37,498 nt of DNA, taken from Dactylosporangium siamense (GTDB taxonomy: Bacteria > Actinomycetota > Actinomycetes > Mycobacteriales > Micromonosporaceae). Below the pieces are notes generated by a model. It worked only from the letters and a program-made list of their open reading frames with translations, did not search any database and had not been told where the DNA came from. The translations under genes were made by a program, and so were the position numbers. Below are positions 31,030 through 37,498 of this stretch, piece after piece. The stretch is taken from assembly GCF_016862795.1 (NCBI RefSeq), contig NZ_BONQ01000113.1, positions 1 to 37,498 on the forward strand, given 5' to 3'. Each line of letters opens with the position of its first letter. The stretch's first letter is position 1.

Positions 31030-32211
31030 TCATACGGGCTCCGCCGGAAGGCGCACCGGCGGATCCGCGGGCAGCACCGCATGCACCCGGAACACGTGCG
31101 AGTCGGCCGGCCCCGCGGTCACGCTCCCACCGGCGGCGCTGGCCCGCTCGCGCATGCCGAGCAGGCCATAACCGGAGCCCGTCGCCGTGGTGGTCCTCAT
31201 CCGGTTGCTGACCTCGAGCTCGATGTCACCAGGGGTGTACGAGATGTCCAGCCGGGCGGAACCGTCGCCGTAGCGGTGGGCGTTGGTCAGGGCTTCCTGC
31301 ACGATGCGGTACGCGGCGAGGTCCACCATGGCGGGCAGCTCCCGAGCCTCGCCGACCTGTTGGTGCTGCACCGGGAACCCGGTCGTCGCCAGCGTCGCCA
31401 GGAGATCGGGCAGCCGGGCGAGGCCAGGGGTCGGCTCGGTGCTCTCGTGCTCATCGGCGCTTCGCAGCACCCCGACCACCGACTGGATCTCCTTGAGCAC
31501 CGTGTCTGATGCTTCCCGGATGTGGTTGAGCACCGGGCCGACCTGGTCGGGGCGGCGCTGCAGGATGTGCGCGGCGGCACCTGCCTGCACGCTGATGACC
31601 GCGATGTGGTGTGCGACCACGTCGTGCAGCTCCCTGGCGATGCGCAGCCGCTCGTCCATGACGCGCCGCCGTGCCTCCTCCTCCCGGGTCTGCTCCGCCC
31701 GGTGGGCGCGCTCCTCGACCTCGGCGACGTAGGCGCGGTGCGTGCGCGCGGCGTCGCCGACCGCCGCCGCCATGAAGATCCACGCGAAGACGCCCAGGGT
31801 CTCGCCCCGCCACCAGTCCTCGGTGGCGACGATCAGACCCGTCAGATACACGATGGACGACGCGGCGAGCGCGCAGGTCCAGCCCTTGCGGCGGTCGGTG
31901 TGCGCGGCGATCGAGTAGGTGATGACGCCGAGCGCCACGATCAGCCCCGGATTGCTGACCCCTTTCAGAATCGCGCCGACGGTGGCGACGGTGGCGATGC
32001 CGAGCGCGGCGAGCGGGCCCATCCGGCGGATGAGCACCGCGACGAACGCCACTCCCGCGACCAGCACGTCGCCGACGGTCGCCCGCGCGTCCACGGCCTC
32101 GCGCAGCACCGCGAACGCCAGCACCAGGGCAAGCAGGATGTCGAGCAGCAGGGGTTTGCCCGCCGCTCGTCTCCACACCCGGGTCAGGGCGCTGTCGCTG
32201 CTGTCCATCAC
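31030..32211 (-). CDS. sensor histidine kinase (HisKA_3 type)
   Basis: 393 residues. Four or five membrane helices in the first 155 residues have almost no extracellular loops, so it probably senses the membrane or envelope stress. A coiled coil (HRAEQTREEEARRRVMDERLRI) leads to phosphoacceptor His196 in RIARELHDVVAHHIAVISVQAG. The ATPase domain shows N box AAYRIVQEALTNAHRYG and G box GSGYGLLGMRERA. GTG 32211 is selected because TACGGT is exactly 6 bases upstream; ATG 32208 follows it. Pairs with the regulator downstream. Confidence 0.93.
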   Translation of the reverse strand: MMDSSDSALTRVWRRAAGKPLLLDILLALVLAFAVLREAVDARATVGDVLVAGVAFVAVLIRRMGPLAALGIATVATVGAILKGVSNPGLIVALGVITYSIAAHTDRRKGWTCALAASSIVYLTGLIVATEDWWRGETLGVFAWIFMAAAVGDAARTHRAYVAEVEERAHRAEQTREEEARRRVMDERLRIARELHDVVAHHIAVISVQAGAAAHILQRRPDQVGPVLNHIREASDTVLKEIQSVVGVLRSADEHESTEPTPGLARLPDLLATLATTGFPVQHQQVGEARELPAMVDLAAYRIVQEALTNAHRYGDGSARLDISYTPGDIELEVSNRMRTTTATGSGYGLLGMRERASAAGGSVTAGPADSHVFRVHAVLPADPPVRLPAEPV

Positions 32212-32217
32212 CTTTGC

Positions 32218-32346
32218 ACCGTACGCGGGCCGCGGGTGCCGGGGCGTCGTCTACCGGTAGTACTGGACGCCGCCGCGAATACCACGGTCATGGTACGGCG
32301 GTGTCTGCGGCTGGACGACGCTTTCCCACCCGCCAACCGGGACCGT
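32218..32346. promoter_or_regulatory. divergent kinase/MMPL promoter region
   Basis: On the minus strand TACGGT (32218-32223) precedes the kinase GTG by 6 bases; on the plus strand GACCGT (32341-32346) precedes the MMPL ATG by 6. Between them lie a 10-bp palindrome CTACCGGTAG (32251-32260) and TACCA-6 bases-TGGTA (32280-32295), candidate sites for the response regulator. Confidence 0.45.
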
Positions 32347-32352
32347 GGACGC

Positions 32353-34527
32353 ATGAGCTCCTACCTGTACCGGCTCGGCAAGCTGAGCTTCCGCCGACGG
32401 AAGCTTGTCCTCGCGCTGTGGCTGGCGCTGATCGCGGTCCTCGGCGTCGGCGCGGCCACGCTGTCCGGGCCGACCGCCGGCAGCTTCACCATTCCGGGCA
32501 CACAGGCGCAGGAGGCCCAGGACCTGCTCGCGCAGCGCTTCCCGCAGGCCGGCGCCGGCGGCGCGCAGGCCAGGGTGGTCTTCGCCGCGCCCGCAGGGGA
32601 GCGGCTCACCGACCCCGACAATGCGGCCGCGATCGGGCGGACCGTCGCGGCACTGCGCACCGGCGGGCAGGTCGCGAACGTCACCGACCCGTTGCAGGGT
32701 GCCGTCAACGAGGCCGGCACCGTCGGATACGCGCAGGTGATCTACCGGGTGGATCCGATCGCCCTCACCGACGCGGACCGTGAGGCGCTGCTCGCCTCGG
32801 CCGCCACCGGCCGGGACGCGGGCCTGACCGTCGAGATCGGCGGTGATGCGCTGCAGGCACCGGCGGAGCAGGGCGTCGGCGAGGCGATCGGCCTGCTCAT
32901 CGCCGCGCTGGTGCTGCTGGTGACCCTCGGGTCGCTGGTGTCGGCCGGCCTGCCGCTGCTGACCGCCCTGCTCGGCGTCGTCGCCGCGATGGCAGGCATC
33001 CAGATCGTCACGGGCTTCGTCGACCTCAGCAGCACCACACCGACCCTCGCGCTGATGCTCGGCATCGCCGTCGCCATCGACTACGCGTTGTTCATCGTGT
33101 CCCGATACCGGCACGAGCTCAACGCCGGCCGATCCGACGTCGAGGCGGCCGGGCGGGCCGTGGGCACGGCCGGGTCCGCGGTCACGTTCGCCGGTCTGAC
33201 GGTGGTGATCGCCCTCGCGGCGCTCGTGGTCGTCAACATCCCGATGCTGACCCAGATGGGCCTGGCCGCCGCGGGAGCCGTCGTCGTCGCGGTCCTGATC
33301 GCGCTCACCCTGCTGCCGGCACTGCTCGGCTTCGCGGGCCGGCGGGTCACGGGCGGGCGCAAGGTCCGGACCGGCGCCAAGGGCACGATGGGGCGGCGCT
33401 GGGCGTTGCTGGTCACCCGCCGGCCGGTGCTGACCCTGGCCGTCACCGTCCTGGGCCTCGGGTTGGTCGCGATCCCCGCCCTGGACATGCGCCTCGGCCT
33501 GCCCGGCGACAACGTGGCCGGACCGCAGACCACGCAGCGCAAGGCGTATGACCTGCTCACCGAGGGCTTCGGGCCGGGCTTCAACGGCCCGCTGCTCGTC
33601 GTCGTCGACGCCGCGGGCAACCCGGACCCGAAGGGCGCCGCAACCGGGGCGGCCGGGCGGATCACGGCGCTGCCCGGGGTCGTCGCGGTCAGCCCGCCGG
33701 CCTTCAACCCCGCCGGCGACACGGCGATCCTGCAGGTGGTCCCGGCCGGTGCGCCGGACAGTGGGCAGACCACCGACCTGGTGCACGCGATCCGGGCGCT
33801 GCCGGCGGCGGACGGGGCAGCGCTGTCCGTCACCGGCACCACGGCCGTCAACATCGACGTGTCGGCGAAGATGGGCTCGGCGCTCGGGCCGTATCTCGCG
33901 GTGATCGTGGTGCTCGCGTTCCTGCTGCTGATGCTGCTGCTCCGCTCGGTCCTGGTGCCGTTGAAGGCGATCGGCGGGTTCCTGCTGAGCGTCGCGGCCA
34001 CGTTCGGCGCGGTCGTCGCGGTGTTCCAGTGGGGCTGGCTCGCGGGGCTCTTCGGCGTCGAGCAGACGGGTCCGATCGTCAGCCTGTTGCCGGTCATGCT
34101 CATCGGCATCGTGTTCGGCCTCGCGATGGACTACGAAGTGTTCCTCGTCAGCCGGATGCGCGAGGAGCACGTGCACGGCGCCCCGCCGGAGCAGGCCGTG
34201 GTGAACGGCTTCAGCCACGGCGCCCGCGTCGTCACCGCCGCCGCGATCATCATGATCAGTGTGTTCTCGGGCTTCATCCTGTCGCCGGAGGCGATCATCA
34301 AGTCGATCGGGTTCGCGCTCGCCGCGGCGATCCTCTTCGACGCGTTCGTGGTGCGGATGACCCTCGTGCCCGCGGTGATGACGCTGCTCGGCCGGCGTGC
34401 GTGGACGTTGCCGCGGTGGCTCGACCGGCTCCTGCCGGACATCGACGTCGAGGGCGAGAAGCTGCGGGCCGCCGAGCCCGAGCAGCCCAGCGGCGAGCTG
34501 GTCAGCGCGGGAACCGCCGCTCGATGA
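32353..34527 (+). CDS. MMPL-family RND exporter
   Basis: 724-residue proton-driven exporter. It has an N-terminal helix (KLVLALWLALIAVLGVGAA), an extracytoplasmic domain, five helices with LGIAVAIDYALFIVSRYRHEL, a second soluble domain, then helices with FGLAMDYEVFLVSRMREEH. Both D-Y relay motifs are intact. ATG 32353 has GACCGT 6 bases upstream. It is transcribed divergently from the kinase-regulator pair, a common arrangement in which the two-component system controls the pump. Shorter than mycobacterial MmpL3 and without its long C-terminal tail; cargo unknown. Confidence 0.94.
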   Translation: MSSYLYRLGKLSFRRRKLVLALWLALIAVLGVGAATLSGPTAGSFTIPGTQAQEAQDLLAQRFPQAGAGGAQARVVFAAPAGERLTDPDNAAAIGRTVAALRTGGQVANVTDPLQGAVNEAGTVGYAQVIYRVDPIALTDADREALLASAATGRDAGLTVEIGGDALQAPAEQGVGEAIGLLIAALVLLVTLGSLVSAGLPLLTALLGVVAAMAGIQIVTGFVDLSSTTPTLALMLGIAVAIDYALFIVSRYRHELNAGRSDVEAAGRAVGTAGSAVTFAGLTVVIALAALVVVNIPMLTQMGLAAAGAVVVAVLIALTLLPALLGFAGRRVTGGRKVRTGAKGTMGRRWALLVTRRPVLTLAVTVLGLGLVAIPALDMRLGLPGDNVAGPQTTQRKAYDLLTEGFGPGFNGPLLVVVDAAGNPDPKGAATGAAGRITALPGVVAVSPPAFNPAGDTAILQVVPAGAPDSGQTTDLVHAIRALPAADGAALSVTGTTAVNIDVSAKMGSALGPYLAVIVVLAFLLLMLLLRSVLVPLKAIGGFLLSVAATFGAVVAVFQWGWLAGLFGVEQTGPIVSLLPVMLIGIVFGLAMDYEVFLVSRMREEHVHGAPPEQAVVNGFSHGARVVTAAAIIMISVFSGFILSPEAIIKSIGFALAAAILFDAFVVRMTLVPAVMTLLGRRAWTLPRWLDRLLPDIDVEGEKLRAAEPEQPSGELVSAGTAAR

Positions 34528-34529
34528 TT

Positions 34530-34610
34530 GAGGGCTGCTAGACAGCGACTGGGGGCGCTAGACAGCGACTGAGGGCTGCTGGACAGCGACTGAGGGCTGC
34601 TAGACAGCGG
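34530..34610. repeat. four tandem 20-21-bp repeats at the end of the IMPase-like gene
   Basis: Units start at 34530, 34551, 34571 and 34592 with shared core GCT(A/G)GACAGCGACT and lead GAGGGCTG; one unit is 20 bases, the others 21. The rightmost unit contains the stop and last codons of the leftward phosphatase-like gene; the others fill the whole gap to the MMPL stop at 34527. They look like successive duplications of the gene end. Confidence 0.8.
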
Positions 34611-35394
34611 TGAACTGGCGCTCGATGAGTTCGATGAGGGCGGCGTGGGTCTGTTGGTCCGCGGCGACGACGAGGCCGCCGGCTCCGGTGTGCACCGGTT
34701 GGCCCCGCAGGCCGGTCACGACGCAGCCGGCGGCCTCGCACAGTGCGATCCCGGGGGTGAAGTGCACGCTGTCGCGCAGGTTGCCGTCGGTGACGTACGC
34801 GGCGCGGCGGCCGGCGGCGACCCACGCGACCGCGAGGGTGGTCGAGACGACCCGGGGGCGGAACCGTTCGCCGAAGGTCGGGTCGGCGAGGAGTCGTGCC
34901 GGATGGAAGGCCGGACCGTTCGGAAACGGCGGGTCGAGGTTCACGTCGACGAGGGTCGACTGCGGTGTCGGGACGAGCACGGTGTCGTTGCCGTTGGCGC
35001 GCAGGTGGGCGGGGCCGTCCGAGGTCCAGAACACCTCACGGGCGAAGGGGTCGACCGACACGGCCACGGCGGTGCCCGTGGGCGTCCGCAGTGCCACGTT
35101 GACGCTGACGAGCATGGCGCCAGCCGCGTAGTTGAGCGTGCCGCACAGCGGGTCGACCAGCCAGGTGCGGTCCGCGCTGCCGGTGCGGCCGCTCTCCTCG
35201 CCGTGGACGGCGTCGCCGGGGCGGGCGGTTCGCAGCACGTCGAGGATCGCCCGCTCCGCCTCGATGTCGGCGACGGTCGCGAAGTCGCCGCCGCCCTTCG
35301 AGTAGCGGTCCAGGTGGGTTCCGAAATGCGAACGGACCACCGCCGCGCCGGCTTCGGCGGCGGCGATGGCCAGTTCGAGGTCGTCGTTCGTCAC
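34600..35394 (-). CDS. inositol-monophosphatase-family protein lacking canonical metal ligands
   Basis: 264 residues of the IMPase/FBPase fold: GDFATVADIEAERAILDVL, GEESG (66-70 region), WLVDPLCGTLNYAAG and a C-terminal SVHFTPGIALCEAAGCVVT. In active enzymes the second block is D-P-L-D-G-T and the last is W-D-x-A-A-G; here Asp84 is cysteine and the W-D pair is H-F. Asp81 and the glutamates remain. So at least two metal-binding carboxylates are missing, and normal phosphatase chemistry is doubtful; this subgroup may be a non-catalytic or altered enzyme. GTG 35394 lies 2 bases after the membrane protein stop, indicating an operon. Confidence 0.85.
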   Translation of the reverse strand: MTNDDLELAIAAAEAGAAVVRSHFGTHLDRYSKGGGDFATVADIEAERAILDVLRTARPGDAVHGEESGRTGSADRTWLVDPLCGTLNYAAGAMLVSVNVALRTPTGTAVAVSVDPFAREVFWTSDGPAHLRANGNDTVLVPTPQSTLVDVNLDPPFPNGPAFHPARLLADPTFGERFRPRVVSTTLAVAWVAAGRRAAYVTDGNLRDSVHFTPGIALCEAAGCVVTGLRGQPVHTGAGGLVVAADQQTHAALIELIERQFTAV

Positions 35395-35396
35395 CG

Positions 35397-36377
35397 TCAG
35401 ACGATAGCCGGAGCCGGTGCGGGCTCCGCGGCGATCGGCGTCCGGTCGCGGAGGCGGACGGCGATGCCGGTGGCGCACAGCACCGTCACCGCGAGGATGC
35501 CCGCCGCCAGCAGCGTCCGGGCGTCCGGTTCGAGCAGCGGTTGGCCGCGCAGCGCCTGCCAGGTCAGGAGGGCGATCAGGCCGGCGTACCCGAGCGCGGC
35601 AGCACGCACGAGACCCCGTGCCGCCCGCTGGGAGCCGAACGGACCGGTCGGCCAGCGGCGGGCGGCGCCGGCCAGGAGCAGGGCGAGCAGCGGCAGTGCC
35701 TGCAGGGCATGGATGCCGACGAAGTGGGGGATGCGCAGGTCGCCGCCGGTGGTCGACCAGCCGGTCACCGGCATCGTCGGGCCGCCGTCGGCGACGCCGA
35801 CGCTGTGTGCGCCGATCATGCCGACCGTCTCGCCCCGGTCGAGGGCGGCGTCCTGCTCGCTGGTCGGGGTGGTCATGAGGAACGCGACCAGCATGCCGGC
35901 CAGGGACAGCGTGAAGCCGAGCCGGGCGGCGGACTTGAGCACCGGGTCGCCGCCGCGTTGGACGGCGACGACGATCGCGACCACGAGGCTGGCCGTCCAC
36001 AGGACCACGACCATGTTGCCCATCAGTGACCAGATCGCCTCGTCGAAGGGGGTGGAGTTGTTGAAGTGGCTGGGTTCGCCGCGGACTCCCTGCAGCACGA
36101 TGAGGCACATCTCGACGGTCGCGGCGAGCGCGACGACGGTGCCCGCCCACCAGCCGGTGCGCGGGGCTCGCCGGGCGGCGCGGAGGAGCCAGGCGAGGGT
36201 CAGGGCGTACACCCCCATCGAGACGGCGAACTTGAACGGCTTGAGCCAGGCCGGGCTGCCCACAACGAGCCGGTCGTCCACGAACACGCCGACGGCGGCG
36301 ACGATGGTGAGCAGGCCCATTGCCGCCGCGAACCACAGCAGCGGGCGGTGCCAACGGAGGGGCTGCGGACCGGTCAT
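35397..36377 (-). CDS. multi-pass membrane protein of unknown function
   Basis: 326 residues with about eight hydrophobic segments, for example PLLWFAAAMGLLTIVAAVGVFVDD, WWAGTVVALAATVEMCLIVLQ, AARLGFTLSLAGMLVAFLMTT and FVGIHALQALPLLALLLAGAARR. Polar residues recur at helix ends (KPFKFAVSMG; GRRIPHFVGIH-type histidines), including conserved-looking H/H pairs that could bind heme or metal, but I cannot name the family. ATG 36377 follows GGAGACC. Cotranscribed with the phosphatase-like gene 2 bases downstream. Confidence 0.75.
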   Translation of the reverse strand: MTGPQPLRWHRPLLWFAAAMGLLTIVAAVGVFVDDRLVVGSPAWLKPFKFAVSMGVYALTLAWLLRAARRAPRTGWWAGTVVALAATVEMCLIVLQGVRGEPSHFNNSTPFDEAIWSLMGNMVVVLWTASLVVAIVVAVQRGGDPVLKSAARLGFTLSLAGMLVAFLMTTPTSEQDAALDRGETVGMIGAHSVGVADGGPTMPVTGWSTTGGDLRIPHFVGIHALQALPLLALLLAGAARRWPTGPFGSQRAARGLVRAAALGYAGLIALLTWQALRGQPLLEPDARTLLAAGILAVTVLCATGIAVRLRDRTPIAAEPAPAPAIV

Positions 36378-36502
36378 GATGGTCTCCACATTCGAGGGCT
36401 GATGATGCGCCCACGATCCCAATCCGGGGTGCCCCGGCACGATGCCGTCGACCCCCGGATACGGCGTCCCGCCATCCCCCGCCGCAGGGGTGTGGCTGTC
36501 CC

Positions 36503-36540
36503 TACCAACCCGCGAAGGTCATACCAACCCGCGAAGGCTC
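36503..36540. repeat. 19-bp tandem duplication at the end of the esterase gene
   Basis: Two 19-base units (36503-36521 and 36522-36540) share a 16-base core TACCAACCCGCGAAGG. The right unit encodes the final residues (LRGLV) of the leftward esterase, whose stop falls at 36519-36521 in the left unit. The same kind of gene-end duplication occurs 2 kb away at 34530-34610. Confidence 0.8.
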
Positions 36541-37310
36541 CACCAGCCGGCGGCGATGAAGGCGAACGCGGCCGGGACGACCGTGCTCCAGTAGCCGAAG
36601 TTGTGGCGTCCACCGGTGTACCCACCCGCGACCGGCGCCTCGGGAAGGCGGTGGTGCAGCGAGCGGACGGCGCGGTACAGCGGGTCGTCGCGGCCGCACC
36701 ACAGCCCGACCGGGGTGCCGCGGAGCCGGTCGGCGCCGGTGAAGACGTCGTCGCCGGCGGAGACCGCGGGGGAGAACGCCGCGACCCGGAGCACGAAGCC
36801 GGGAAACGTCTCGGCGAGCAGCAGCGCGCCGGCGCCGCCCATCGACCAGCCCCACACCGCGACGCGCGAGGTGTCGAAGCCGCGCTCCGCGCACCACCGC
36901 GGGATCTCCTCGTGCGCCATCCGCTGTGGGTCGTCGGCGCCGGACGGGCGCCACGCGAGGCGGTCGCCGGTCGCGCCGGCCAGGACGAACGGCGCCGCGC
37001 CGGCGGTGACGGCGGCGGTCAGGTGCCGGCCGAGGCCGAGGGCGGGGAAGTCGCGGGCGGTCTTCGAGCCGCCGTGCAGGACCAGGCACACGGGCAGCCC
37101 GCGGCCGTCGCCGTGGCCGGCGGGCACGCAGGTGTAGAAGTCGACGGTGCGGCCCCGGGCGTCGGAGCGGCGCTGCTCGAGGCGTTCGTCGCCGAGGGCC
37201 GCGTCCGGCACGGTCACGTCGGCGTCGCGCCGGTCCGCCAGTTGGGCACCGCCGATCGCCGCCGCCGCGACGATACCTGCGGCGCCGGTCAGCACGTACC
37301 GTCGCCGCAT
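36519..37310 (-). CDS. secreted alpha/beta-hydrolase esterase (PHB-depolymerase/Lpq-type)
   Basis: 263 residues. A signal sequence with an RRR n-region and hydrophobic core (RRRYVLTGAAGIVAAAAIGGA) suggests Tat or Sec export. The hydrolase core has LPVCLVLHGGS near the oxyanion region, nucleophile elbow GWSMGG, a late Asp (WCGRDDP) and His (GGRHNFGYW). The GWSMGGAGALLLAETFP segment is typical of feruloyl esterase/PHB-depolymerase-type exported enzymes. ATG 37310 follows GAGGTGG at 8 bases. It starts 16 bases after the edge-truncated gene at 37327, so they may be one operon. Its substrate, a polymer or ester outside the cell, is not known. Confidence 0.87.
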   Translation of the reverse strand: MRRRYVLTGAAGIVAAAAIGGAQLADRRDADVTVPDAALGDERLEQRRSDARGRTVDFYTCVPAGHGDGRGLPVCLVLHGGSKTARDFPALGLGRHLTAAVTAGAAPFVLAGATGDRLAWRPSGADDPQRMAHEEIPRWCAERGFDTSRVAVWGWSMGGAGALLLAETFPGFVLRVAAFSPAVSAGDDVFTGADRLRGTPVGLWCGRDDPLYRAVRSLHHRLPEAPVAGGYTGGRHNFGYWSTVVPAAFAFIAAGWWSLRGLV

Positions 37311-37326
37311 CCGAAAACCACCTCGG

Positions 37327-37498
37327 CTATGCAACGAGCGAGCGGTGCCGCAGGATCGCGGCGAGCACGTCCAGGGCTTCGTGGACCGCCGGGCCGTATT
37401 CGCGCCGCCACGCCTCGGGCCCGGTCCCGTCCGTCGCGCGCCGGTGGGCGGCGGCGAGCCGTTCGGCGTCGACGGCGCCGAGCCGCACCGCGGGGCGG
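37327..37498 (-). CDS. C-terminal part of an unidentified protein (truncated by window edge)
   Basis: An open frame enters at the right edge and ends with TAG at 37327-37329. It encodes about 57 residues, including VDAERLAAAHRRATD, PEAWRREYGPAVHEALDVL and AAILRHRSLVA, a charged helical C-terminus with good codon usage for this genome. No family can be named from this piece. It precedes the secreted esterase by 16 bases and probably shares its mRNA. Confidence 0.6.
   Translation of the reverse strand, partial: RPAVRLGAVDAERLAAAHRRATDGTGPEAWRREYGPAVHEALDVLAAILRHRSLVA

Noticed and set aside
32251-34218. 655-residue minus-strand frame opposite the MMPL exporter
   Set aside because: Rich in H, Q, R and D repeats with no domain; shadow of the exporter gene.
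34600-36414. Single 604-residue protein joining the IMPase-like domain to an upstream part
   Set aside because: The upstream part is an out-of-frame shadow of the membrane protein at 35397-36377; GTG 35394 gives the natural family start.

Overview
The window is very GC-rich DNA. It is packed with short-gap operons, uses many GTG starts, and often places a start codon 6-7 bases after a -10-like hexamer (leaderless transcription). These traits, plus MMPL exporters, LRV/HEAT-type repeat proteins, Imm51, DUF2203, DUF4287 and luciferase-like monooxygenases, point to a chromosomal segment of an actinomycete. Micromonosporaceae is my best guess, by inference only. I saw no rRNA, tRNA or CRISPR array. 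No intact mobile element is present, only a short decayed IS5-type transposase end.

Layout. 1-2.2 kb: a MacB-type ABC pair and a possible small membrane protein. 2.2-3.1 kb: a secreted and membrane-anchored pentapeptide-repeat protein. 3.2-6.8 kb: a TetR repressor divergent from a MddA-type methyltransferase and an alpha/beta-hydrolase-glycosyltransferase fusion, sharing a near-perfect inverted-repeat control region. 6.8-8.4 kb: an orphan Imm51 protein, a decayed region with a transposase remnant, and a DUF7919-like protein. 8.4-12 kb: a secreted penicillin-acylase-family enzyme, a truncated LRV-repeat fragment and a secreted ricin-type lectin. 12.1-14.7 kb: a HEAT-type protein, a universal stress protein and a DUF2203 protein. 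14.7-17.3 kb: a nitroreductase and an Lrp/AsnC regulator divergent from PhzF-like and deaminase genes.

17.3-22.0 kb: an MMPL exporter divergent from a VOC protein, then a serine beta-lactamase-like hydrolase and an enoyl-CoA hydratase/6-oxocamphor-hydrolase-like enzyme controlled by a double palindrome. 22.2-28.0 kb: an operon of a covalent-flavin sarcosine-oxidase-like enzyme, three luciferase-like monooxygenases and a GNAT acetyltransferase, preceded by the fossil of another amino-acid oxidase. This is the best candidate here for a poorly described pathway. The GNAT plus flavin monooxygenase combination resembles sulfur-scavenging operons of Bacillus, but transporter and deacylase are absent. 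28.1-30.1 kb: a 46-residue membrane peptide coupled to a HEAT-like protein, a DUF4287 protein and an unknown membrane-anchored protein. 30.3-34.5 kb: a NarL-type two-component system divergent from an MMPL exporter. 34.5-37.5 kb: a leftward group with an inositol-monophosphatase-like protein lacking key metal ligands, a multi-pass membrane protein, a secreted esterase and an edge-truncated gene.

Recurring themes are perfect dyads placed on promoters and, twice in 2.5 kb, short tandem duplications that copy the stop-codon end of a gene. All functional calls come from reading motifs in the sequence; no database search was possible.
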